The notes under the pieces: model-generated
Database searches by the model: none
Told to the model about the DNA's origin: nothing
Seen by the model: only the letters and a program-made list of their open reading frames with translations
Shown here: positions 1 through 7,570 of the stretch, piece by piece
How the letters are laid out: every line of letters begins with the position of its first letter
Numbering within the stretch: the stretch's first letter is position 1
Translations under genes and position numbers: made by a program
NCBI GenBank assembly: GCA_030456405.1
Contig: JAKDNQ010000012.1
Span: 1-22,255 of the forward strand
Length of the DNA: 22,255 bases
DNA from: Nitrospira sp.
GTDB taxonomy: Bacteria > Nitrospirota > Nitrospiria > Nitrospirales > Nitrospiraceae
Reading direction: 5' to 3'

Positions 1-5
1 GGAAT

Positions 6-1145
6 TTGGCTGCCGATTCTACATCAAAACCGCTCAATTGCGGAATCCGGGATAACTGGCAGCAACATAACTGGCCTAAGTTCCTTTATGACCTCTCCGG
101 TTTCGAAGACGTCCTGTTCACGTTTGCCGAGAGAACTGGTCGAGCTGGTGGACTCCTGAAAGGGCTGGCTGCGGAGGCGCAGATGGAAACTTCCATCGAA
201 ATGATGGTCGTCGAGGCGATCAAGACCTCCGCAATCGAAGGGGAACTGCTGAGCCGAAAAGATGTCATGTCGTCAATCCGGAACAATCTCGGTCTAGTCC
301 CAGAAGCGCCGGGTGGAGACAAGCGGGCGGCAGGTGCTGCCGCTCTGATGATCGAAGTCCGCAATAGTTTTGCAGAATCGCTTTCCGAGGAGATGCTGCT
401 TGGCTGGCATCGGATGATTATGCAGGGCCATCGGCATATTGCAGCCGGCTGCTGGCGGACGCATGCCGAACCCATGCAGGTTGTGTCTGGACCGGTGGGA
501 CATGAACGGGTGCATTTTGAAGCGCCGCCGTCGGCAACGGTTCCGGAGGAGATGACACGCTTCATTCAGTGGTTCAATGACACGGCCCCAGGTGGAAAAA
601 GAGAAATTCGAAAGGCGGCAGTACGCTCGGCGGTCGCGCATCTCTACTTTGAGACGATCCATCCCTTCGAAGACGGCAACGGTCGCATCGGACGAGCCTT
701 GTCCGAGAAGGCGCTCTCGCAGGGGCTCGGACGGCCCGCATTGCTCAGCCTGTCGAGGACGATCGAAGCCAACCGGAATCAGTATTACGAGGCGCTGCAA
801 GAGGGGCAACAGTCGAATGAGATCACAGCCTGGGTAAGCTGGTTCGTTCACATGGTACTGGAAGCACAGATTCAGGCTGAAGAACAGATCGAGTTCACCT
901 TGAAGAAAACGAGACTGTTCGACCGGTGGAAAGATCAGCTCAATGACCGCCAGATACAGATCCTTCTCCGCATGCTGGACGAAGGCCCGACTGGATTCGA
1001 AGGCGGCATGAGCGCCAAGAAATACATGACCATCACCGGAGCGTCCAAGGCCACGGCGACGCGTGATTTGCAGGATCTCGCAGACAAGGGTATCGTCGTG
1101 CCCGCCGGGGGCGGACGCAGTATCCATTACAAGATCAATCTGTAG
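6..1145 (+). CDS. Fic/DOC family protein with DUF4172-like N-terminus and C-terminal winged helix
   Basis: Fic enzymes transfer AMP (or another phospho-moiety) from a nucleotide to a hydroxyl side chain of a target protein. The complete signature HPFEDGNGRIGR is at residues 219-230, with catalytic His219 and the phosphate-binding GNGR loop. TSAIEG at 74-79 fits the (S/T)xxxE(G/N) inhibitory helix, so this should be a self-inhibited enzyme whose Glu78 blocks the ATP site. The last ~55 residues look like a winged-helix DNA-binding domain (ATRDLQDLADKGIV), a common arrangement in long Fic proteins. The 379-aa length suits this group. The reading frame opens with TTG three codons from the window edge, so the true start may lie just outside. 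No antitoxin partner is visible. The target is unknown; a toxin or regulatory role is inference. Confidence 0.9.
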   Translation: MAADSTSKPLNCGIRDNWQQHNWPKFLYDLSGFEDVLFTFAERTGRAGGLLKGLAAEAQMETSIEMMVVEAIKTSAIEGELLSRKDVMSSIRNNLGLVPEAPGGDKRAAGAAALMIEVRNSFAESLSEEMLLGWHRMIMQGHRHIAAGCWRTHAEPMQVVSGPVGHERVHFEAPPSATVPEEMTRFIQWFNDTAPGGKREIRKAAVRSAVAHLYFETIHPFEDGNGRIGRALSEKALSQGLGRPALLSLSRTIEANRNQYYEALQEGQQSNEITAWVSWFVHMVLEAQIQAEEQIEFTLKKTRLFDRWKDQLNDRQIQILLRMLDEGPTGFEGGMSAKKYMTITGASKATATRDLQDLADKGIVVPAGGGRSIHYKINL

Positions 1146-1291
1146 AATTCATCTTCTTCGCCCGTCGCGTCGACTACACAACCGACGATTGACAAGCGGA
1201 AGCCAGGCATTTACAGACGGATATTGAACAGCATATGAAACTCACGAAGGAGTTTTTTGAGAGGACGTTTGGAAGGATATGAGGGAAAGCG

Positions 1292-1494
1292 GCCAGGTGC
1301 CTTCCTTGCGGAACAGAGGGGATGGAGCCTGATGATCTTCTGTGCTCGCGCAACACGTGGCCTCAGAAAGATGGGAAGGGAGGAGCCAGGTGCCCTTCTT
1401 GCTCGCAGAACGCGCACGATGAAGGAATGGAAGGACACCCACGTTGGTCCTGTGCTCCCGGAACGCGCGCCCTCAGAAGGGCCTCGTTCGACGG
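1292..1494. repeat. Two imperfect tandem repeat units (~93-110 bp)
   Basis: Unit A begins at 1292 and unit B at 1385; both open with GCCAGGTGCC and a CTTGC-containing stretch. Each then carries a second conserved block: GTGCTCGCGCAACACG at 1342 and GTGCTCCCGGAACGCG at 1452, both followed by a segment ending CCTCAGAA (about 24 of 29 bases match). A third weaker core, GCTCGCAGAACGCGC, is near 1401. The spacing of the blocks differs (93 versus 110 bp), so the units carry small insertions. They look like a degenerate dispersed intergenic repeat. Confidence 0.6.
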
Positions 1495-1578
1495 CCGCAC
1501 GTAGACCAATATGGGTGTCCTTCCAAGAGAGAGAGAAACAAGCAAGCTTGCAAGGACAATTGGTTGATAGGAGAGAAT

Positions 1579-1735
1579 GTGCTCGCCTGGGCTACTGGCA
1601 CGTCTCGGCGTGCCAGCAGGTGGACGGGTGAGAAGGTCTCGCGCAGTAAAGGGCTACCTTGGCTCCTTCCTTAACGAGAAATGAAAATGGTGAGGAGGTC
1701 CTCGCTCGGGTTAGTGGCACGTCACGGGAATTCGA
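1579..1735. repeat. Second imperfect direct repeat, ~119 bp period
   Basis: GTGCTCGCCTGGGCTACTGG at about 1579 recurs as GTCCTCGCTCGGGTTAGTGG at about 1698, and each is followed by CACGTC. Roughly 24 of 30 bases match, with weaker similarity continuing downstream (GGGTGAGAAGG near 1627 against GGGTGAAAATA near 1760). The function is unknown; it may be more of the same decayed repeat family. Confidence 0.45.
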
Positions 1736-1961
1736 TTGCGAAGCAATCGGAGGGCAGGGCGGGTGAAAATATCTGCCAGTGGGTTGGAGGGTGAGAAAGA
1801 CGCGCGCAATGGAAGATCAATCAGACCACCTTTGCGAGAGGGGGTGAGGAAACGAAGAAGAGATACTTTATATCTATTTCAACTCAAACAAAGATTCCCA
1901 ACCCTTTTCTTACTTCCTGGACAATACGGGAACGGTTTCCGCACCTGTCACCCAGAACAAA

Positions 1962-4730
1962 ATGAAAATCACCAACTCTCTCTTTGAAGCCGGCCTCAAG
2001 TGCTTCACCAAGTGCTTTCTCCGATCACTTGGCGAAACGGGGACGGGGAACGCCTATGCCGACTGGGTTCGGGCTCAGGCCGAGTCTTATCGCAACGAGG
2101 GGATGAAAGGCTTAATCGCAGGAGCAGCGGGCGATGAATACATCATCGGTTCGCCAGGAACGGAAAACTGGAAGACAGCCAAGTGGCGGCTGGCCGTAGA
2201 CCTTGGAGCCCGTACACAGAATCTGGAATCTAGCCTTCACGCGGTGGAACGGGCTCCTTCAGAAGGGCGAGGCCGGCCTGGCCAGTTCACCCCGATTCGA
2301 TTCGTCTTCACTAACAAACTCACCCGGGACGACAAGCTGCTGCTGGCGTTCGATGCGCTTGTGTTGTCGGAAGTGCTGGGCCGCAAGGTCGGCCAAGGCA
2401 AGATCATCCATGGGGACGGCCAAGCCACGCTGAAGATAAAGATTTCTGCGCTGACGGGCGAGGTGCGGAAACTGACTGGGAAGATTGCAGCGATGCTTTC
2501 CAGCAATTCGCCGCCAGACCTCATTCTGAATCGGCATTGCAGTGCGTGTGAGTACCAATTGCGGTGTCGCCAGAAGGCGATTGAGAAAGACGACCTGAGC
2601 CTGTTATCCAGGATGACAGAAAAGGAGCGAAAGAAGTTCAATAGCAAAGGCATCTTCACCGTCACGCAGCTCTCCTACACCTTCCGGCCACGCCGGAGGC
2701 CAAAGCGGCTCGCCACCAAGGGTGAGAAGTATCACCATTCTCTGAAAGCCCTTGCGATTCGGGAGCGGAAAATTCACATCGTCGGCAGCCCGGAACTAAA
2801 GATCGAAGGCACGCCCGTCTATCTGGATGTCGAGGGGCTTCCAGATCGCGATTGCTATTACCTCATCGGCATCCGCGTCACAACCGCTCAGGGTGTCGTG
2901 CAGCACAGCCTGTGGGCTGACACAGCAAATGAAGAAAAGCAAATCTGGACTGATTTCCTGGATATCCTGTCAGAAATCGAAAACCCGGTCTTGGTTCACT
3001 ACGGCAGCTTCGAGACAACCTTCCTAAAACGAATGTCTGATCGACACGCCGCGCCACAGGAAGGCTCCGCCGTGGCCAGAGTGATCAAATCTTCTATCAA
3101 CCTGCTATCTACCATTTTTGCTCAGGTTTACTTTCCCGCGTTTTCCAATGGGCTGAAGGAAACTGCAAAGTATCTTGGATTCACTTGGTCAGATCCTACA
3201 GCTTCTGGTGCGCGAACCATCGCTTGGCGCCATGAATGGGAAACCAACAAGACACTTTCATTGAAAGCGGCCGTCGTGACCTACAATGCACAAGACTGTG
3301 AGGCACTTGAATTAGTGGCGCACAAGTTGGTTGATTTGCATCACCCCTTTCCTGAAACTGAAGGCTCATCTCCGAGCGACGTGGTACGCACAGAGAGGCT
3401 GAAGCATGAGCATCTATACGGCTTCAAGCGCAACACGTTCTCTTTTCCAGAATTGGATGCCATAAACAAGGCCGCATATTGGGATTACCAGCGCGAGCGC
3501 GTCTACGTGAAGTCGAATGCATGCTTGAAGGTTGCTTTGACTCGCTCTTCAAGAGTCAGGAAGGTGCTTTCGCCCAACAAGATCATTGAGTGTCCTCGGC
3601 CTCGTTGTTGCGAAAAGTGTGGCTCGACAAACTTCTGGGCGTGGGAAAGAAAGAGCAAAAGCATTCTTGATCTCAAGTTTATGCGGCATGGCATAAAGAG
3701 ATGGATCATCCTCTACCGGTTTCACCGGTACAAGTGTCAGGACTGCGGAGCCACTTTCTCTCCTGAAACAATGAGCTGGACACGCAGCAAGTTTGGTCCT
3801 GGGATTGTGGCGTACTCGCTCTACCAAAACATCGGCCTGCGGCTACCACAAGAAAGTGTTGACCGCAGCTTGAACAAGTTATTCGGCCTCCGCCTGAGGA
3901 TTGGAACAACAAGTCGCTTCAAGGCGAAGGCAGCGGAGACATACAAAGGAACTTGCGATGCACTGATCAAACGGCTGTGCAATGGTCAATTGATCCACGC
4001 CGATGAAACGAAGATCAGTGTAGAAGGCAAGGTCGGGTTTGTGTGGGTCTTCGCAAATATGGAAGAAGTGGCCTATGTCTATAGCGAGACCCGCCATGGC
4101 AGCACTCCGCAAAGCTTGCTCAAGGACTTCACTGGCGTCTTGGTCTCAGACTTCTACGCAGCCTACGATGGAATCCCTTGTCCTCAACAAAAGTGTTTGA
4201 TTCACCTAATCCGAGATTTGAACGATGCGGTCCTGAAATGTCCTTACGACGAGGAACTGAAAAGACTCGTAAAGAGTTTTGCCGACTTGGTGAAACCAAT
4301 GGTGGAAACCGTTGATCGTCATGGTCTGAAAAGCCATTTCTTGAGAAAGCATCTCGTGTCCGTAGATCGCTTCTACAGACGACTCTCAGGCGCCAATCTT
4401 CAAAGTGACTCAGCGGGAACGTTCAAGGAACGTTTCGAGAAGAACAGAGATACGCTGTTCACCTTTCTGATTCACGACGGCGTGCCCTGGAACAACAATA
4501 ACGCCGAACATGCGGTCAAAGCCTTTGCGATGGTTCGCCGCACACTTGCGGGGGTCACTTCAGAAAAGGGCATTCGTGACTACCTGGTTCTCCTTAGCAT
4601 AAGCCAAACATGTAAATACAAGGAACTGGACTTTCTGGACTTCTTGCGGTCGGGCGAGAAAGATGTTGAAGATTTTGCTAACTCGAAGCGCCGAAGATCG
4701 AAATGTAAAGACCATACGGCTTTTGGGTAA
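1962..4730 (+). CDS. Cas4/RecB-like + DEDD nuclease fused to an IS66-type DDE transposase
   Basis: One uninterrupted 922-aa frame with four parts. (1) Residues 1-210 resemble the TM0106/Cas4 RecB-like family: Cys14 or Cys18 plus CxxC-x5-C at 193-202 would bind an Fe-S cluster, and Asp80 is present. The expected PxExK motif reads PIRFV (111-115), so the Glu and Lys are absent. (2) Residues ~285-455 resemble a YprB/RNase_H_2-type DEDD nuclease: YLDVEG (Asp289, Glu291), HYGSFE (346-351), YNAQD (Asp445). (3) Cys550/553 and Cys592/595 form a zinc ribbon. (4) Residues ~610-900 match an IS66 TnpC core: HADET (Asp681), SDFYAAY (Asp730), CLIHLIRD, and NNNNAEHAVK (Glu849), a complete DDE triad. No IS66 TnpA/TnpB partners and no terminal inverted repeats are visible by eye. 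The ATG has only a weak upstream Shine-Dalgarno. Proteins of the same N-terminal style appear, from memory, to exist elsewhere. The function of the fusion is not known to me. Confidence 0.85.
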   Translation: MKITNSLFEAGLKCFTKCFLRSLGETGTGNAYADWVRAQAESYRNEGMKGLIAGAAGDEYIIGSPGTENWKTAKWRLAVDLGARTQNLESSLHAVERAPSEGRGRPGQFTPIRFVFTNKLTRDDKLLLAFDALVLSEVLGRKVGQGKIIHGDGQATLKIKISALTGEVRKLTGKIAAMLSSNSPPDLILNRHCSACEYQLRCRQKAIEKDDLSLLSRMTEKERKKFNSKGIFTVTQLSYTFRPRRRPKRLATKGEKYHHSLKALAIRERKIHIVGSPELKIEGTPVYLDVEGLPDRDCYYLIGIRVTTAQGVVQHSLWADTANEEKQIWTDFLDILSEIENPVLVHYGSFETTFLKRMSDRHAAPQEGSAVARVIKSSINLLSTIFAQVYFPAFSNGLKETAKYLGFTWSDPTASGARTIAWRHEWETNKTLSLKAAVVTYNAQDCEALELVAHKLVDLHHPFPETEGSSPSDVVRTERLKHEHLYGFKRNTFSFPELDAINKAAYWDYQRERVYVKSNACLKVALTRSSRVRKVLSPNKIIECPRPRCCEKCGSTNFWAWERKSKSILDLKFMRHGIKRWIILYRFHRYKCQDCGATFSPETMSWTRSKFGPGIVAYSLYQNIGLRLPQESVDRSLNKLFGLRLRIGTTSRFKAKAAETYKGTCDALIKRLCNGQLIHADETKISVEGKVGFVWVFANMEEVAYVYSETRHGSTPQSLLKDFTGVLVSDFYAAYDGIPCPQQKCLIHLIRDLNDAVLKCPYDEELKRLVKSFADLVKPMVETVDRHGLKSHFLRKHLVSVDRFYRRLSGANLQSDSAGTFKERFEKNRDTLFTFLIHDGVPWNNNNAEHAVKAFAMVRRTLAGVTSEKGIRDYLVLLSISQTCKYKELDFLDFLRSGEKDVEDFANSKRRRSKCKDHTAFG

Positions 4731-5012
4731 CTGTACCAGAAAGTGGAGTTATGGACGCCAATGGAGGCTAGGCATCGAGGTCGCCTAAGAAAGCGCCTGT
4801 CAAGAGCGAGAGAGATTTGGTGTCCGACATCCATGCTGACTTATTCGTGAGTGGGCTGAGAAGGCTCCGGACTCTCCCGCCAATGCTTGGGTTGAAGTAG
4901 GCGTCTCACCAGTCCGAGCCCCACCACGAAACTTGTCTCTCTCGCCTTGATTTCGCCTGTACCTCCCGTCTACAGTCCCTTCACTGCACAGCGCAGATTC
5001 ATGGAGTAGAAC
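4731..5012. other. Intergenic gap before the GHKL ATPase gene
   Basis: No gene is visible. A 10-bp inverted pair, GCGAGAGAGA at 4806-4815 and TCTCTCTCGC at 4936-4945, brackets about 140 bp. GGAG at 5003-5006 is a well-placed ribosome-binding site for the following ATG. No IS66-like right end could be identified. Confidence 0.4.
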
Positions 5013-6602
5013 ATGGGCGAGACCCGCGTCGATCTTGAACATCTGTTGGAAGACCTGCGGGATGCCTATCCCTATAGCATCGCAGAAACGATCCTCACCG
5101 AGATCATCGCCAACTCCCTCGACTCAGGAGCCAGCCGAATCGCCTTGACGGCTGACCCCGCGGAATCCACGCTGACCGTCGTGGACAACGGCTCCGGCAT
5201 GCAGCGGAAGGCGATGCGGCAGTATCACGACATCGCCGCCAGCACGAAAATCCGCGGCCAGGGGATCGGGTTTGCCGGAGTCGGCATCAAACTGGGATTG
5301 CTGGTATGCGAAGAGGTGCTCACCGAAACCAGGCGTGGCAGCACGCATGTGGCGACGCGATGGCACTTGGCCTCGCGCCATCGTGCGCCCTGGCAATGGG
5401 CGCCGCCGCGCGGACTAGTCGGCGAGCAAGGCACGGCGGTGCGGCTGAAGTTACAAACCCCACTCTCGCCTCTTGTAGACTCTGGGTTTGTTGAAGGAGT
5501 GATCCGTCGGCATTTCCAGCCGTTACTCGAATCCTCCTTTGATTCCTTTCTGACCGGCCATTACCCAACCGGGATTGCCTTCGACGTCAATGAGCGATCA
5601 TTGGAACGGCATCCCATCTCGCCCCCTGAGCAAGCCCCCTTGACCATTCGATTAGCCCGACGTCGCAAACCGTCGGCCTTGGGATATTTGTCCCGCCATG
5701 CCGCGCCATTACCAGAGGATCAACGCGGCGTGGCGATCAGCACATTGGGCAAAGTGATCAAACGCGGATGGGACTGGTTGGGCGTCACGTCGTTACAGGC
5801 AGAGCGAATCAACGGCTTGATCGAAGTCCCCGACCTCGCCGCCTCACTCACTCTCAATAAAGGTGACTTCATTCGCACGGGCAGTCGAGGGGCTGCCTAT
5901 CTCGCCTACCGCAAAGCGATTCAGGAAGCCGTCTCACGACAACTGGAAGCCTGGGGCGATGGGCGCGCTGGAACTCCGGAAGCCTCATCCCGGATGATGC
6001 GGCCATTGGAACGCGACCTGGATCGAGTGCTGGAAGAATTGTCCGACGATTTTCCGCTACTCGGCTCACTCGTCGAACGCCGTGCCGGCCAAAAACGATT
6101 GCCGATCGACGGCACGACACCCGACAATGCTGCGGGAACAGACGCCATTGCAGTGTTACTCACGCCCTCGACAGCCGAACCGGAGCAGAGTAAAACCGAG
6201 CCAGCACAGCCGCAAACACCCTCTACTGACCAGGACAAGACAATACCCGAACCTGCGACAGCGACAATCCCTGATTCGACATCGACCATGCTCCCGGGTC
6301 ACGGACGTTCCCGTGCTCCAATGCGATACGGGTTGGGAATTCAGTTCGAGGACCGACCCGATGATGCAGAACTAGGCCGGCTCGTCGAATCCACCGTCTG
6401 GATCAACCAATCCCATTCCGCATACCGGCGCGCGCTGGCATCCCGCTCCGTGGGCTATCACATTTCGCTCGCCGTCGCGCTTGCGTTGGCCCCGTTAGCC
6501 GTAGAGCCGGATCACGAACACACCTTCATCACCAAGTTTCTGTCCCACTGGGGCCAAGCACTCGATCAAACCCCAAACCGCCGTCGTCGCCCACGAAGAT
6601 GA
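5013..6602 (+). CDS. GHKL-superfamily ATPase (Hsp90/MutL/MORC-like)
   Basis: The N-terminal ~150 residues carry the Bergerat ATP-binding fold. The N box is EIIANSLDSGA (Glu30, Asn34, Asp37), G1 is DNGSGM (58-63), the glycine-rich lid is GQGIGFAGVGIKLG (82-95) preceded by Lys79, and G3 is GTAVRL (140-145). A second domain to about residue 325 would match the S5-like transducer of MutL/MORC proteins. A Pro/Thr/Glu-rich linker (~385-430) leads to a ~90-residue C-terminal domain (GIQFEDRPDD...VGYHISLAVALAL) and a basic tail (RRRRPRR). There is no histidine-kinase phosphoacceptor domain and no membrane segment, so this is a cytosolic ATPase rather than a sensor kinase. GGAG six bases upstream supports the start. 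The gene stands alone. A role in DNA handling or defence is inferred from the family and from the Fic and nuclease-transposase neighbours. Confidence 0.8.
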   Translation: MGETRVDLEHLLEDLRDAYPYSIAETILTEIIANSLDSGASRIALTADPAESTLTVVDNGSGMQRKAMRQYHDIAASTKIRGQGIGFAGVGIKLGLLVCEEVLTETRRGSTHVATRWHLASRHRAPWQWAPPRGLVGEQGTAVRLKLQTPLSPLVDSGFVEGVIRRHFQPLLESSFDSFLTGHYPTGIAFDVNERSLERHPISPPEQAPLTIRLARRRKPSALGYLSRHAAPLPEDQRGVAISTLGKVIKRGWDWLGVTSLQAERINGLIEVPDLAASLTLNKGDFIRTGSRGAAYLAYRKAIQEAVSRQLEAWGDGRAGTPEASSRMMRPLERDLDRVLEELSDDFPLLGSLVERRAGQKRLPIDGTTPDNAAGTDAIAVLLTPSTAEPEQSKTEPAQPQTPSTDQDKTIPEPATATIPDSTSTMLPGHGRSRAPMRYGLGIQFEDRPDDAELGRLVESTVWINQSHSAYRRALASRSVGYHISLAVALALAPLAVEPDHEHTFITKFLSHWGQALDQTPNRRRRPRR

Positions 6603-6675
6603 TTGACCCGCATGATTCATGACGGTTCGGCACATGATCTTCCAAAAGGGTGTTCCTCGCGAAGCGAAGAAAGAA

Positions 6676-6757
6676 AAGGGGTCATAGAATAATAGGGATC
6701 ACATAGCACATACACATAGAATATAGAGATAATAGGGGTCAGGTCTTGTATTCATAC
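6676..6757. repeat. GGGGTCA-type repeat tract, possible RAYT/REP remnant
   Basis: AAGGGGTCATAG near 6676, TAGGGATCACATAG near 6692 and AGGGGTCAGGTCTTGTATTC at 6734 lie in AT-rich DNA downstream of the ATPase gene. From memory, the GGGGTCAGGTCTTGTATT sequence resembles the DNA flanking REP-associated Y1 transposase (RAYT) genes in many genomes. No transposase is present here, so this would be an end or remnant only. Confidence 0.35.
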
Positions 6758-6876
6758 ATCAATAGATCCCTGGCGCGGGGATGCGGCTCAGCGCGGACGT
6801 CGCGGGAGAGCGCGTTGCCGTCGAGGCTCGGCTGAGATGGAAGGCGGAAACTGACGGAGTCCGCGACGGAATTGGC

Positions 6877-7365
6877 TCAAATGGGAAAGGCTTGCACCAC
6901 CAATGTTCTTTTGACTATCTCAGGACCTATTACAATCCCTGGCGGCTCACTGTCGGGACGGCGCGTGCCTCGCATGACAATCTTGTGTGGGCCAGCGTTT
7001 ACTCTAACGACCCAAGTAAAGGAATGTACGCCGTGGTACCTTATCGCCGGGTTGAGACCGAAATTGTTACCAAACGGCACTCCACGGATGGGGGGGCAGT
7101 CCACTCCACCCTGATCCAGTATGGCCGGCGGATCTAGTGTGCAGAGAATAAAGACACCCTGAAACACATTGTTGTTTTGGGCAGGCGCCGCAATTTCTAT
7201 CTCCGCGGAATAACTGATCGTCAGCAAGCGTTTTTTGGGAAGTGTGAAATCCATGGTGTCGATGATATCGAAGAAATCTGCTGTATCGACAACCCCAAAT
7301 ACATCGTTGCTAGTTATTGTGAACACCCGGGGGCTTCCTTTCGCGCTTTCAAGTTCTGTCGACAT
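6877..7365 (-). CDS. Unknown 162-aa beta-rich protein with a sigma-54 promoter
   Basis: I do not recognise this family. The ATG at 7365 is preceded by AAGGAGG eight bases away, a much better start than the upstream in-frame ATG at 7416, which would also lie inside the sigma-54 promoter. The product is acidic at the N-terminus and rich in alternating hydrophobic beta-strand-like segments (LLTISYSAEIEIAA, SFTWVVRVNAG, RTLVVQAFPI). It has two cysteines (75 and 90) and Pro/Gly-rich loops. No signal peptide, lipobox or membrane helix is seen, so it is predicted to be cytosolic unless exported by another route. The sequence suggests a beta-sandwich, but this is only a guess. It has the same upstream dyads and -24/-12 promoter type as the regulator gene and the glycine-rich operon, so it is likely co-regulated with them. 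Confidence 0.65.
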   Translation of the reverse strand: MSTELESAKGSPRVFTITSNDVFGVVDTADFFDIIDTMDFTLPKKRLLTISYSAEIEIAAPAQNNNVFQGVFILCTLDPPAILDQGGVDCPPIRGVPFGNNFGLNPAIRYHGVHSFTWVVRVNAGPHKIVMRGTRRPDSEPPGIVIGPEIVKRTLVVQAFPI

Positions 7366-7411
7366 GGTTATTTCCTCCTTGTGTGAATGTCCTGCACGCA
7401 CCTCATGGTTA

Positions 7412-7427
7412 AGCAATTCCTGTTCCT
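7412..7427 (-). promoter_or_regulatory. Sigma-54 (-24/-12) promoter of the 162-aa gene
   Basis: Read on the minus strand the site is AGGAACAGGAATTGCT. It keeps the essential GG and GC with exactly 10 bases between them and has a perfect TTGCT -12 element; only two consensus positions of TGGCACR-N4-TTGCW differ. It lies 47 bp upstream of the ATG, and the paired dyads are a further ~47 bp upstream. Confidence 0.6.
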
Positions 7428-7474
7428 GAATCGGGTCAAAGAATTAGGACCCGGATAAAACCTAGTGCTGGTGA

Positions 7475-7514
7475 TGTATCTGAACTGATACAGAGCTGTA
7501 TCAAAATGGATTCA
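7475..7514. promoter_or_regulatory. Three phased enhancer dyads (TGWATC-N6-GATWCA)
   Basis: TGTATCTGAACTGATACA (7475-7492), TGATACAGAGCTGTATCA (7486-7503) and TGTATCAAAATGGATTCA (7497-7514) overlap with an 11-bp step. The outer two match the consensus best and start 22 bp apart, the same spacing as at the other two loci. A short hairpin (CGGGTC at 7432-7437, GACCCG at 7448-7453) lies between these sites and the promoter and might end transcription from the upstream lipoprotein gene. Confidence 0.65.
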
Positions 7515-7570
7515 AACTGTAGGACACCCTTTTGCTGGTTTTGAGGTCACTGATATAGGTGATAAGCCTG

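Larger units (their letters stand above)
1146..1961. other. Gene-free region with degenerate repeats
   Basis: About 815 bp separate the Fic gene from the nuclease-transposase gene. Several short open frames exist on both strands, but none has a convincing ribosome-binding site, a recognisable domain or a protein-like composition, and they overlap one another across repeated DNA. Two families of imperfect repeats fill much of the interval and are listed separately. I see no tRNA, clear promoter or terminator here. Confidence 0.6.

Noticed and set aside
1257..1631. A 124-aa open frame in the Fic downstream region
   Set aside because: It is composed of repeated DNA, overlaps several other open frames and has no recognisable protein features.
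1597..1735. TGGCACG boxes near 1597 and 1709 as sigma-54 promoters
   Set aside because: Neither has TTGC at the -12 position; they are part of the imperfect direct repeat.
1292..1735. The repeats after the Fic gene as a CRISPR array
   Set aside because: The units are few, long, imperfect and unevenly spaced, without uniform spacers or cas genes.
4806..4945. The 10-bp inverted pair as the terminal repeats of an IS
   Set aside because: Both arms lie downstream of the transposase-type gene, so they do not bracket it; purine-rich sequence makes chance likely.
6781..7137. A 118-aa plus-strand open frame
   Set aside because: It overlaps the 162-aa minus-strand gene, which has a strong ribosome-binding site and promoter; no ribosome-binding site or family supports the plus frame.
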